Positions 36,493 to 48,169 of a stretch of 64,000 nucleotides of DNA are shown here, piece after piece. A program made the position numbers and the translations under genes. The stretch is from Sinonovacula constricta. Lineage: Eukaryota; Mollusca; Bivalvia; Cardiida; Solecurtidae. The DNA is taken from positions 6,438,964 to 6,502,963 of the forward strand of contig CM017569.1 of assembly GCA_007844125.1 (NCBI GenBank). Direction: 5' to 3'. Under the pieces are notes generated by a model, which saw only the letters and a program-made list of their open reading frames with translations, did not search any database and was not told the DNA's origin. The stretch's first letter is position 1, and each line of letters opens with the position of its first letter.

Positions 36493-39042
36493 ACAGCATA
36501 TGCTTTTAAATCTTACCTTCAAACTTATTAACCTATATACGAAATTGTAAGTAAACATCTAAAACAAAGATAAAAGTCTTGAATGGAAATGATACACACA
36601 TAATAAAGCACGTCACTGATCTGTCAGCAGACACGGGAGATCGCGACATTTCCTGGCTGGACAATGGTCAATTAACAAGATTGAATTAAGGCAGGTTTAT
36701 GCACTTGTTACTGCATGTTGGGATATGCATGGTTGTACGTTTTTATGCATCCAACTAATTAATTAGCGTTTAAGCGTACTTTTTATTGCAAAAATTCATT
36801 AATCAAACATATTTAATTTGCGGAAGTTTCTTTGCAGTTATTGCCCAGAGTCCGATCCAGCTTGTGTATGTTATTTGCTCTGATTTGTATTCGATAGGGC
36901 TTTAGATAACTTGATGTTCTTCCATTTAAAAAAGAAAACAAACCCGATTTGCTTTTTATTATTTTCTAGTTGTTTACACTTCCTTTTAGTACTTTTTTCC
37001 ATATTGCATTGTACATCGACTGATAAAGTAAGCTTAATAATTGTAAACATTAGAATCATTATGTTTATTTTCAAAATATACACAATTTACATAACCTACA
37101 CGTGGACATACGAACCAACAGGCCTAATTATTCATTGTTCTTTGGAATATACAAACGGAATTTATATGACTAACATTCTTATTGGCATGTGCATGTTCAT
37201 TTAGATGTTTAATAAATGACCTTAGCATGGTATTATTAACAATTGATATATAACCTGCCAAACCTCCTACACAACTTATCATTCGTTACCGCTACATATA
37301 TCTCTGCAAGAGTCGCATAGCCATGAATGTCAATATTCTTAACATAAGAAAGATAATAAGGTTTATTGTGTTTTAGTTCGATTTGGTTTGAAAGCTTATT
37401 ATTTCTTGAATAATTTAGCGATAGTTATGGCATCATGTTCTGTATACTTTCCGTAAGGCAGATACGTAGACAGAAATAAACAATATAACCGTGTATTTAA
37501 ATACTCAAGTAGAAGAGAAAACTGTAAAATATTAAAATTATTAATATTTGTCCCTTTTGTATTTCACATGGTAATTGTGAAGCCGAATTATAACTGAAAC
37601 TTTTAAATTCTTAACCGATGTTAAGTCATATTGAGTCACGTGGCCTAAAATACACTGAGCCTCTGGCAGAGGTAAATGTACTAAACCAGCAGTGGACATG
37701 TAAGATAATGATGTCCTACACGCTGTCTATTTTCCCTAGTTTAATAACTTTAAACTTGATACCAATGACAAAGATGTAACAACTAAATACGAAATTGAAA
37801 CGTTTTTCTCTACAGTGAACTCAAGAACATGTTTTCGTTTTATAGCTGAGTTCCGGTATATTTTACGATTTTAATAACTTTGTACTTAAACATTATATTC
37901 TTTGCAAGAATATATACCAGTGTTTAACTTTTAGTATAAACACCAGCACACAAAAAACAATTAACAGTTAGCAGAAACACATACATGTGTGTCCTAGAGA
38001 CATATCAAAATATCGACGTTTGTCTTACTGAATGAGAAACAATGAAACCAAAGGTGACTGTTAGTTTCTTCTCGTTCAACTCTGCTACGTTTATGGCACC
38101 AATAAGTTTGGATTTCGTTTTATTGCATACTGCAATTCCCCGACGGTGGCAATGTGACACTTGCCGCTCTTTGTGCCTCTCCGATCAACTCTGCGTAACA
38201 AATATTAGCATTTTCTCTGCTTAGCACGAATTAAAAAAAACTGAAGCAAGTGGTGTATTTCCGAATCAGTCTCTGATAGTGTTATTTGTGCACCCTAATT
38301 AAAGGTGTGAGAAGCACAGATTAGGCATAATTTATGCATGTATAGGAATAAAAAGTAAATAAATACAAAGTGTTATGGCATGTCATTCAACGGATATATG
38401 ATAAAGACATTTATAATTTCAATACGTCTTGACTTAAATACGATGATCCTTTCACATTTAGCACTTTTATATCATGTCTCATTTTTTCCGTTGGCCTTTG
38501 TGTGAACGTGTATCTAGTAAATGCGTTAAAGATGTATTTTGTTTTCATTCTTAAAGTGAAACCTACTGTTATTTTGGGACACTGTTAAAAGAAGTTCGGG
38601 GCTCGTTACCATTATATTACAAATTCAGTGGTAGATCCATATGTAAAATCAGTCCTACACGCCATTAATGTTTCAAAACATGTTGAGCTTCTAAATTATA
38701 GCACAGCTAGCTTATGAGTAATACAAATGCAATAATAAGTTCGTCTTTCGATCAGATCGCATTTAACGGACATGGTTTTAATAACTTAAGCTCTTTTAAT
38801 AAGATGTTTCATATTTGATGTGTTATGTGATATTATTACTTCTTAATAAAAAAATGACTATAGATACGAGTAACAAACTGTGTTTCTAGCTTGAGGCTTT
38901 GCCTTTTCGCTTTGTAAACCAAAACTTAAGCAGCATTTATGCATAACGTATAATCTCTTCAAAACATGCTACATGTTACAGTTATGACAAAGTACAACTT
39001 CTCTACTCCCCTAGTTAACGTATGCACATTCCGAAAACTGAA
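36493..39042. other. Intronic stretch without recognised elements
   Basis: AT-rich, and the short open frames have no domain. I see nothing I can support. Confidence 0.4.
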
Positions 39043-39119
39043 TTTCCCTGTAAATGTATATTTCCCTGTAAATGTATATTTCCCTGTAAATGTATATTTC
39101 CCTGTAAATGTATATTTCC
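39043..39119. repeat. 18-bp minisatellite, four units
   Basis: TTTCCCTGTAAATGTATA occurs four times in perfect tandem (39043-39114), plus a partial fifth. Confidence 0.95.
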
Positions 39120-39466
39120 AGCAAAGTTATACAAATGTATGGAAACATGCACTATCTTCCGAACAATAAATCCGCATAGATAATTAAATTTAGCATTTTG
39201 ATCCGATTTACTACGTTAAATAAATGTTTCCTGGGAGATATAAGACTGTATTACCGTTTTGACGGTGGCATTTCCTTGCTGACGACTGAGCATTTCTACG
39301 CCGCCTATCTTCCCATATAATTCAAAACACTTATGAGGTCCACATTTTACCAGATCACGTATAGAAAGCAACATGATGGTGCTTTGGTTTTTTGATGTTA
39401 TTGATATTAACGATATCTTTTACGATGGTATTGTTGGAAAATCTTTCATAGAAGATATAAATACTG

Positions 39467-39476
39467 GGTTCGAACC
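39467..39476 (+). repeat. Isolated polymerase III B-box-like fragment
   Basis: GGTTCGAACC followed by AAGCCGG resembles the B-box end of a tRNA-derived SINE. No A box lies at the right distance upstream, so at most it is a truncated relic. Confidence 0.25.
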
Positions 39477-39577
39477 AAGCCGGAGACTGTACAGAACGCA
39501 TTTATTGTTAAGTAGTAATACAATGGTTTTAAAACTAGACTAAATTCACAGAAAGGTGTTACATGTATAATATATGA

Positions 39578-39882
39578 AATGGGCGCCCTTGGTCTGATGG
39601 GTAGAGTCGCCGTCTTGTTACATGTTTAGCATCATTACCGCGCAGGTTCGAGTCCCAGCCGAGGAAAACTTTTATTTTGGGAGGTCTCTTAGCTCATCTG
39701 CGGTGCATCAGTGGTTCGACCCAAAGATTTGTTCGAGTCCCTAAATAATAATCAAATGTCATAAATATATGTGTCCTTATTAATAATAAATGTCATAAAT
39801 ATATTCGGTCCAAAATAATAATTAGATGTCATAAAATATATTTTGTCCTAAATAATAATAAGGTGTCATAAATAGTTTTGAG
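39578..39882 (+). mobile_element. Second tRNA-related SINE with a tandem 36-bp tail
   Basis: The head has an A-box-like TGGTCTGATGGG (39590-39601) and a B box GGTTCGAGTCC (39645-39655). A second B-box-like GTTCGAGTCC follows at 39731-39740, suggesting a rearranged or dimeric head. From 39738 to 39882 four diverged units of 35-37 bp follow, each with TCC...AATAATAA...TGTCATAAAT. It differs from the SINE at 29.5 kb in both head and body. I found no convincing target-site duplication. Confidence 0.55.
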
Positions 39883-42402
39883 TTCTAATGAAACCATTTA
39901 TTGCAACTGCTTAGAACATAAACTTGTGTATTGAATCTTTGTCGTAATGTCGCAACTTTTGATTGGGTGATGTTGTGTAGATAACAAAAGTTACTTCCAT
40001 TCTATAATAAGAAAACACATTCGGCTCAACTTACTACACATTGACCAAAACTTTAAGGGACTTCTTGTCACATGTAGTCATCGTTCAAACTAAGGCTTTT
40101 ATTTCCCCAAAGAAAAGCAGTCCCATCATGATCTATATGCATCAAAACGCCGACTGCCTCTCGACTAATTGATAAAGCATCAAACTTAATTGTGTTGAAT
40201 CCTGTTAATCTTTAATCTAAAGCTTATTAGGCATCCAGTATGTGCCGAGATTAGGCTTCTATTTACGTTGACATAGCCTTAATCTCTATGGATTTTGCAA
40301 ATGCTTTAAGTAACATCTGGTTCTTAGGCGAGAAATTGGTTTAATTATCTTCTGAAATATAATGCTTTTTTAAAAAGAAATCAAAATGTGTATTGTGTTT
40401 GTCAAAAAAATATGACATTTCGTTACATGTATAAAGTCTATGAATTTTATATATTTGCCTTATTCTTTCTTGTTTCATTCACAGCAGCTTATTTCTGTAT
40501 TTATTTTTCTAAACCCATACCGATACTTCCATTGAATTTCCAATACTACTTCTAAAGATCACATACAAACCAAATCTAGATGCTGACGTTCCTGACATCC
40601 CTACATTGTCCTACAACGTTCCATGTCCACCATGTCTACTTTTTGTCTGCTACTTGTTTACTTTATGGACATCCAAATATTGTTGAAAATAATTTGAGTC
40701 AACGAAGTGTTCTATGCTCTTAAAATACACAATGAAAAACTCACTAAGTCTTAATTGTGCATTATTTACACCAACAATACATACTTTATCGCAACAAGGA
40801 TTTCAAGACGTTTGCAATCCTTTGTGCAGATAATTAGAAACAAACATATGTATTAATTATTGTCTGTTAACGTCACACTGCTGACGAATTGGCTGCAAAA
40901 ATTTTACTTTGACAGATTTTCTGTGTGATTTGAGTGTCCAGGATCTGCTGTTTCTGTGCTTAGTTAATAAGTACACCCTTACTAACAGATTTAAGAAGAA
41001 ATACATTGTTAGCAGATCATATAACAGGCCACGTTATAACTTTTTTTATTTGGTCTAACAAGTTTACACCTTCGATTAGGGCGTTGATGTCTGACCAGTG
41101 TACATGAGTGACATAAAGCCGGTGAGGGATTTGTCCGTGGCATAGAGTGTCAGATAACGTACATAAAAGGTGTAATCCTATATGTCATCTTACTCAGACA
41201 CAGAAAACATTGATTAAGGTCATTTAGTATGTGCTTAAGATTAGATGACATTTCTACCTAGAGACCATTTTACGTTTAATCTGTAAAAATGCTAGGGAAC
41301 CCCACCTGCTTGTGTTTAACCGCTACATCAAAGGGCACATACTTATTGCCATATACAATGCTGCGAGCTCTTGCAGTATATTACTGGTAATTCATTCTGA
41401 ACAGTTGTCTGAATGTGAACAAGAAAACAAGAAAAAAATGATGCAGATGCATCAAAGTCGCCATACAATAATGTAAAAATAAAATGTTGTAAATGGAGCA
41501 TTCAATAAAATACTTCTTTAAACAAAACAATTGCATACATGAGCCTAGATTTTCACATTTTAATGAGCAACGATCTTACACCTTGGACCAACATTTACTT
41601 TTTTAATTAACAGAACAACGATTTAAGTATATATACAGGTTCTGTTTTAATAAAAAATCAACAATCAATAACATATTTTTAATACACAAATATTTACCAC
41701 TTAATGCTTAAGAAAATTTTACGAATTGTTGGTCTCTGCCTATCCGTTATGGTCATTTTCGGTCATTACAATGTTAATTCGTAACGATATTGTTTCGTAC
41801 ACATGTTGAATGTATTAATTTAAGTACATGTATGTTGTTAAATTGTTATTCTGAAATGAAGACATATATACAATCATATTAAATTTGTCCCATTGTTAAC
41901 TTTGGAACATCAATTTCAGTCGGAAACAAATTGAACTAGGTAAATTTTACATTAGCACCGTGTGACTGAGGTCACATGAGTGTCTGGAAATTTAAAATAG
42001 ATGGGAAAAGCTCAACGACGGTAAATTATGCGTGGGAATTAGTTTATCGCGAACCAATCGCTTTACCATTCGCGAACTGTCAGCCCATTTCTGTATTAAG
42101 TGCGCAGGCACTATATACAGAATTGTCGTAAAAAGTACATCCGAAATTGTTTTAATCCTAACAAAACTTGAATGTGGAAGAAATTTTACACATCTATCTT
42201 TTAAAATATTTCTGTAGAAGTCTAGGATAATTGTGCAGACTTCCCTTACAGACGAATTAGTGCAGTCATGTAATATAAATATAACAGTCAACAATTGATA
42301 TAAGAATGCTTTGAATTGTGATTTTTGTGTCACAGTTTTTACGTTAATTTTTTAGTTTAAGTGGTATAGTTTAAATATATGTTTGTGTTTTTTCTGTTCC
42401 AG

Positions 42403-42465
42403 ATGCGAGAAGAAGTTGAAATGTGTGCCAGCGCCACCCTACAGGAGGACCTACTTGACCACTGA
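42403..42465 (+). CDS. APGWamide precursor, proposed terminal coding exon (residues 193-212)
   Basis: A pyrimidine-rich tract and CAG (ending 42402) precede an open stretch that, in phase 0, encodes MREEVEMCASATLQEDLLDH and stops at TGA 42463-42465. Joined to exon 1 it extends the C-terminal helix: RLRLKLAQ then MREEVEMC, giving a charged, heptad-like segment between C176 and C200 that could form a disulfide-closed tail. About 165 bases of 3' UTR and an AATAAA follow. The phase match, strand, strong acceptor and nearby polyadenylation signal support it. Against it: the 18-kb distance, and a second reading frame through the same exon (CEKKLKCVPAPPYRR...) that would fit a phase-1 or phase-2 donor of another gene. 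Confidence 0.65.
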   Translation: MREEVEMCASATLQEDLLDH

Positions 42466-42630
42466 ACCAGGACCTGGTGCACACCTCTGGTGGTGTTAGA
42501 AGGTCATCACGCCAAAGTGTGCAACTTCTACTAACACGTGCATGACTGTGGATAACATCTGCCAACATGACATTTTAAAAATCAGTAATTTTTATAATGT
42601 ATATCAGAAATTTATTGATATGTCGTCGAC

Positions 42631-42636
42631 AATAAA
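42631..42636 (+). terminator. Polyadenylation signal of the proposed APGWamide terminal exon
   Basis: AATAAA lies 166 bases after the stop codon, so cleavage is expected near 42650. It is the first such hexamer after the stop that I noticed. Confidence 0.6.
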
Positions 42637-42659
42637 CTTAACATAGGGGACTCGTATCA

Positions 42660-45600
42660 CTAAGACACCACGTATACCTGTCTCACTAAATTGCTGTTTC
42701 TAGTAGATTGGAAAATACAAAAGGGAATACATAAATTGAAAATAATGATAAAATGTTAAAATTCATTAATAAAGCAACAATAACAAAAGAAACGTGTGTA
42801 TGTTTTATATACCCATATAAAGTGAATTTGCTGGCTTTGTTAATCTCAGACTATTTTATGTATATATATCAATAGCTAAAAGTGTCTCTTCAGGAACCTA
42901 GATGCTCCATTCTATTTGGCTTAAATCATGTCAATCAATTGCTATAGCGTTTATTAGGTGGATAGCAACCTAATTTATTTTATACCTGCAATTTTGATAT
43001 CATTTACTTAAAAACTAAATATAAAACAGTGCGGACGCCGTAAAGGCCCTACAAACGTTATTCAATGCAGAAATAGATCTAACAAAGTAAAGGACGTTCA
43101 GACAGTACATAAAATACTAACTAAATAATTTCTTCAATCATTCAAACCTTTCGACGGCTACACGCCGAACAAAAATCCCCACAGACCGGATCAACTAGAG
43201 AATCCAATTAATATTCATGTTTTGATATGTTGTTTCACATAAATTGAAGAGGTTTATGTGTTGGAATGTATGTTTATTCAAATCATTTGACGAAGAGCAC
43301 TGTGTGTAAATTCTGAGTTTGGTTGTTCTATACATCAAAGTGTTGGTCCAATGAAAAGTACATTATGGTGAAGAAACAAGCATTTTCGACTTTGTTTCAT
43401 GATGTCTTGGTATGATCATATCTCGCCTTGATAATGTTTAATATTCATAACCTGAAGTCCATTATCAATGAAAAAAACAACAACAGCAAAACTGTGTTAA
43501 TAAAGTTGCATGCTTTTGACAGATATAATTATTATGTTTGTTATAGTTGACCAATAACTTGTCGAGGCGTGGTCAAACCGGATCTATTTGTCGGTCAATT
43601 GCTTTAGATTTGCCTTTCCATAAACTCGTTCGAACCAACGCGCTGCAGGACTGATGAGTTACAAATCGACTTTCAGTGCCCACTTTTATTTCTTATATTC
43701 TTCAACATTTCAATGTAGCATTTGTACACGAAAGAATTAATTGTAACAGAAATGTGCTGAATTGGAATGGAACTAATTAAAATCTTGTTACAGTACTTTT
43801 CTTCAAAGGTGTGTCAAATCGATTTGCCACTGTTAATTCTTTCTTCAATTTTGAGAAATTATTTCGTTCAGTTATGATAAAAGTCTAAGATTTTATAATA
43901 AGAAAGTGCAAAATCGAACTTGTATAATGTATATAAACAATGAAAACACATAAATACTCGCAAAGTAATCTTTTTCTTATTTTTCCACACATCGATTGGA
44001 AAAGGCATTTACTACGGTTTGTCTCTCAAAATAAACATGTGATAATGTTGCACTGAGCAGACACTTAGGCTTCACTCTCTTAAGAATTAGAGGCACAAAT
44101 CGATTAGGATCACATTAGGGTGCCATATTAAATTTATTTAGACATGCAGTTATATCTGTTAACAACATTAGCTTTTTCCAAACCGATGTGAAAACGCACA
44201 CAATAAAAATAAAGAAAACATTAAAGTGTGCAAAGTGTGCAAAGATTTTTAAAACGCATTTTTAAAGGTGAAAATTAGCTTATGCATCAATGTTAAATCG
44301 TGTGTCTTGCCTTTTACACGTGTGAAATATGGTTCTATGCTTACATGGTACATTTGCAATCAATATGTTGAAGTATCCTGACTGTGTACAACTTACAGCC
44401 AAAAAAGATTCTCAGTTGGGCAACTAACTTTTTCATGATGTACACTTTTAAGTCATTTGTAGAAAACTTGGGCGGAATACAAGTCATAAACATGTTACCA
44501 AATAACTTGAATCATGAAGATCACAAAAGTAAGAAACGCAAACCCACTATATGTTGTAAACTGTTTTACTTTTTATCTCTCCTTAGAGACTTTTAAGAGT
44601 ATACATACAGAAGGACACATCGCTGTAACTCTAAAATGTTGCTATAAGCAGAATAATAACCATAACTTGCTGTGTAATAATTGAATTAAACTTCTCTTAT
44701 TTTAAACACTAAACTCTTTTGTTCGAACATCATTGCGAATTTGGGAATTAAATAATTCCTGCATATCTGCGTAAGGCAGTAAAAATAGAAATTATTATTA
44801 AATGGCTACTGCCTAAACGTATTTTTAGAACCTGCTCATAAAAATTTAAATAAATATATGTTTATTAGAACAAATTAAACAAACTCTAGATTTTGTATAT
44901 ATGATTTCAACAATACTAGTATACTTAATATAAATTTACACTCTAAGAAGCACGAGTGTTTTTAAAAAGGCTAAAAGTAAGGAATCTGACATAATCAATT
45001 AATCTCATGATTTATCATACGATAAGCAGGACAATCATTGAAAATATACAAACAGATCCGGTAAAATGGTAAAAATATCATAATAAAATCTGCCCAAGGC
45101 GTGCACATTTCATGAGAAAGCTGCATTCTTCGTGTCAGTAAGTCTGAAACATATATACATTTCCATAAAAAAATAAGGAAAAAAAAAAAAGACAATACAA
45201 TTAAAACATGTCTTTTTATACATGTCACATTTGTCAAATGTCACATTTGCGTATATTGACACAACCACTTTTTATGTTTCACGACTTACTTGTTACATAT
45301 AGTTTAAACTAGACCATTACGATGAGGTCATTTGGAGAATGGAAGAAAAGACTGCTTTCATTAATCCTGTAATGTTCAAAACATTTCCACGATCTCATGC
45401 TCAAATATTAAGATGATCGTTGAATGCTTTGTCAGACATTCCAGATGTAGAAGTCTGACACGTACAATGGATTTTCTTAAAATGACAATTTGAATGATAA
45501 AACCTGTTTAAAGAGTAAATCTTTGTTTCACCTCAGTAACAGTGAGGAAAAACAATTGCATTGCATCACTAGGTTATATGTGAACAAGCTGTCTTTCGGA

Positions 45601-45724
45601 AGATTGTGTTTTAATAGAAAATAGAAAAAAAGTCGCTCTTCCGCTACTTGTAGCCGTTTTTGGCTCAACAAAACCTACAGCATTTCTGAAACTACGCATT
45701 TAGTAATATGTGTTAATCGAATAC
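42660..45724. other. Intergenic stretch
   Basis: AT-rich with scattered short frames that have no domain (44384-44596, 44995-45237). I see nothing I can support. Confidence 0.4.
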
Positions 45725-45890
45725 AAGAATGTTGGGTTTGCTGTTTTTTTGTTAAATGACTTACCACAGATTTGTTCTTACTTTTACATTTGGCTTGCCT
45801 GTGAATACCTTTGCCCTGTGCCTTTTTATGGTTTGGTATATGTTGAAATGCTCATAGGACTTCGTTATAAATTCGTATTGTTGAAAGATG
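45725..45890 (-). repeat. Truncated hairpin-core repeat
   Basis: It matches the outer part of the repeat (GGGTTTGCT...GTTAAATGACTTACCAC, TTGTTCTTACTTTT, GGTTTGGTATATGTTG) but lacks the CAGTCGG hairpin. The 92-residue frame across it is a by-product. Confidence 0.65.
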
Positions 45891-48045
45891 TATCAAATAA
45901 ATTACCTTTCGACATCTGTGTAAATGGGAAATGTTCCAAATTCTACAGGCATGTGCTTATATTTCGATGGGCATCAGTTATGTTTTAAACAAAAGATCTA
46001 TAGCCTAACATATACATGTTTTATAACAAGAAATGATATTTCTAGTCAAAGGCTCGCATCCATTTATAAATTAACATATGCATACATACATAAATACTAC
46101 ACATTTCTGCCGCATTTATAATAACAACATTGTCTTACATTAGCTTATCCACTGAACAGAAAATGGGAATAATATCTGATGTGACTGTCCATATTTGGAG
46201 ATATGTTTAAAATGTTTAAACATACATCACTTTTCACTTGTCGAGGTAACTGACAAAAATTCAACATGAAATATGCATACAGTGAATTAAGATATTATAC
46301 AATAACAATTTAAGTTGACTTATCCGAAGAAGGCTTTTACAAGCTTTAACCAATTCTATTATAAAGCTGCAGCGCACGGAAAGTAAAGAATGCGTCGTTT
46401 TACTTTTTCAACTTTAAACAATCTGTTTTATTCTTTGTGCCGAATGCACTTTACTAAATTATCACAATAAATCGATGTTTCTCCATTAAGACTAAATATA
46501 CTTAGATTCGTTAACATAGAAGTCGTATCGCACCAGATATACTAGATATTGGTCCGTTTTGGGAAATAAATCCGCTTTTGATTGTACTTTCAATAATTGA
46601 GTTCCTGATTGGACATCTTTCAATGTATTTTTTATGTCATTCAAAGGCATGTGGACAACACTAAGACAGTATGTGTTGTATAAACTGTATACGAATCTTT
46701 ACCTTTACTTATTTTACAGTAACTCAACGCGAATTTGTAGGACTGCTAAAGCGATAATCTGTTTAATTGTGTTATTCTTGTGTCAATCTTTACCAGAAAC
46801 GTGAATTTTGTAGGCTTTAATTCCCACCTCCATATAGTTTAATGCGTTTATTGTTTATATAATGATCATATACAAGTGAAAGTATTGTAAATGTTTATGA
46901 AGTAATTTTTAAAGTTACAAAATGGGTTCTATATGCATGCCAACATTGTACTACTTTTTAAAAGTAAAATGGTTAAGTACACAGAGGTAAAAAACAAAGA
47001 AACTCAAGTATTCGTGCATTAAAAATGAGAGGAACACTATCACACATATTTGTTGAATGTTCAAGTTAAGGATTTCCTATTTTATTTAACACAAATATTA
47101 CTTGGTTATAAAGAAATAGTGTCTCACTTGACATTTTATTATTGGAAAATATGAGTTTCTTGCAAAGAACAAAAATACTGCTCTATAGTAATGGTTGAAG
47201 AAATGCCCCAAAACTGTGATACAGTAGTCCACTATGATTTCTTTGTAAAGTAAGAGAGGAAACACTATCACATTTAGTTGTTAAAAGAACAAAAGAATGT
47301 ACTATTTTAAATGAAAAACATGTTTGTAATTGATTAAGGCAGTTTTGCAGTGTAACTTCATTGGAACAAATTCTTTTGCCGACATAGTTTACTCCTGACA
47401 AGAAATGGTTTTATAAATGCACACAAAAGGTATATTGATTATTGTGACAACGTAAAGACTTCTGTAGAAGAGCATATTTCATAGATGATATATAAAATAC
47501 ATTGTAAATGAATAAAAATTGATGGTTAGGTTTGTGACAGGAAAATATAAAAGAAGCCCAGTCCAGCAGTAAACGTTAGAATAGATCCAGCAACAACTGT
47601 GAAGTTGGTGTCTTAATTTGAAGTTTTAATGTTAAAGGATTAACTTTTTGTTTCATTTTTTATATGTTTGTATATTAATCCGTGTTAAAATATATTTCTG
47701 CTGTATAGTGTTGAATGGAATGGCATCAACCCACACACATCTATTGACAAAGTTAATAGAATAAAAAGTGAGTTGATGATGTAAAATTGATGGATTAAAT
47801 TTTAATAGTCGTCTATAAAAGGGGTTATCCTGTAACTGAAAGTTTACCTATGTTTTGTGACTTTGAACGCCAGAAACATTACCTAAGGATTTTTACAACA
47901 TGAATGTAAGGTAATGCCGAATACATCGCACTTAATCTACCATGTGTATCGCTAATATATGCCATGTCTTATAATTCTCATTAAATTCAGCAAAAAATGC
48001 TCAATTTTAGGAAAAGTAATTTGTAATTCAAGTAACTTTGTGGAT
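45891..48045. other. Intergenic stretch
   Basis: AT-rich, with no recognisable gene or repeat. Confidence 0.4.
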
Positions 48046-48169
48046 AATGTATTTGTATTTTGGGTTTTACGACACACCGACACTTGATAGGTCATACGGC
48101 GCCGAATACATTTAAGTTTAACGACAATAGAATACAATCAGGTTAAAACTAAAATACGTGAGTAGAAAT

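Larger units (their letters stand above)
24417..42402 (+). other. Proposed intron of the APGWamide gene (17,986 bp)
   Basis: It starts with GTAAGT (24417-24422) and ends with TTTGTGTTTTTTCTGTTCCAG (21 bases; acceptor AG at 42401-42402). Both sides are phase 0. Contents: a hairpin-core repeat (25.8-26.2 kb), a SINE (29.5-29.8 kb), two satellite arrays (30.5-33.9 and 34.9-36.5 kb), a short minisatellite (39.04 kb) and a second SINE (39.6-39.9 kb). Elsewhere (24.5-25.7, 26.2-29.5, 36.5-39.0, 39.9-42.4 kb) I see only AT-rich sequence without supported exons. AATAAA hexamers at 24592 and 24773 could serve an intron-retained short transcript. Whether further exons lie inside cannot be settled by eye. 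Confidence 0.65.

Noticed and set aside
42371..42568. Minus-strand 65-residue frame over the proposed terminal exon
   Set aside because: The + strand has a splice acceptor, stop and polyadenylation signal in register; the - strand has none.
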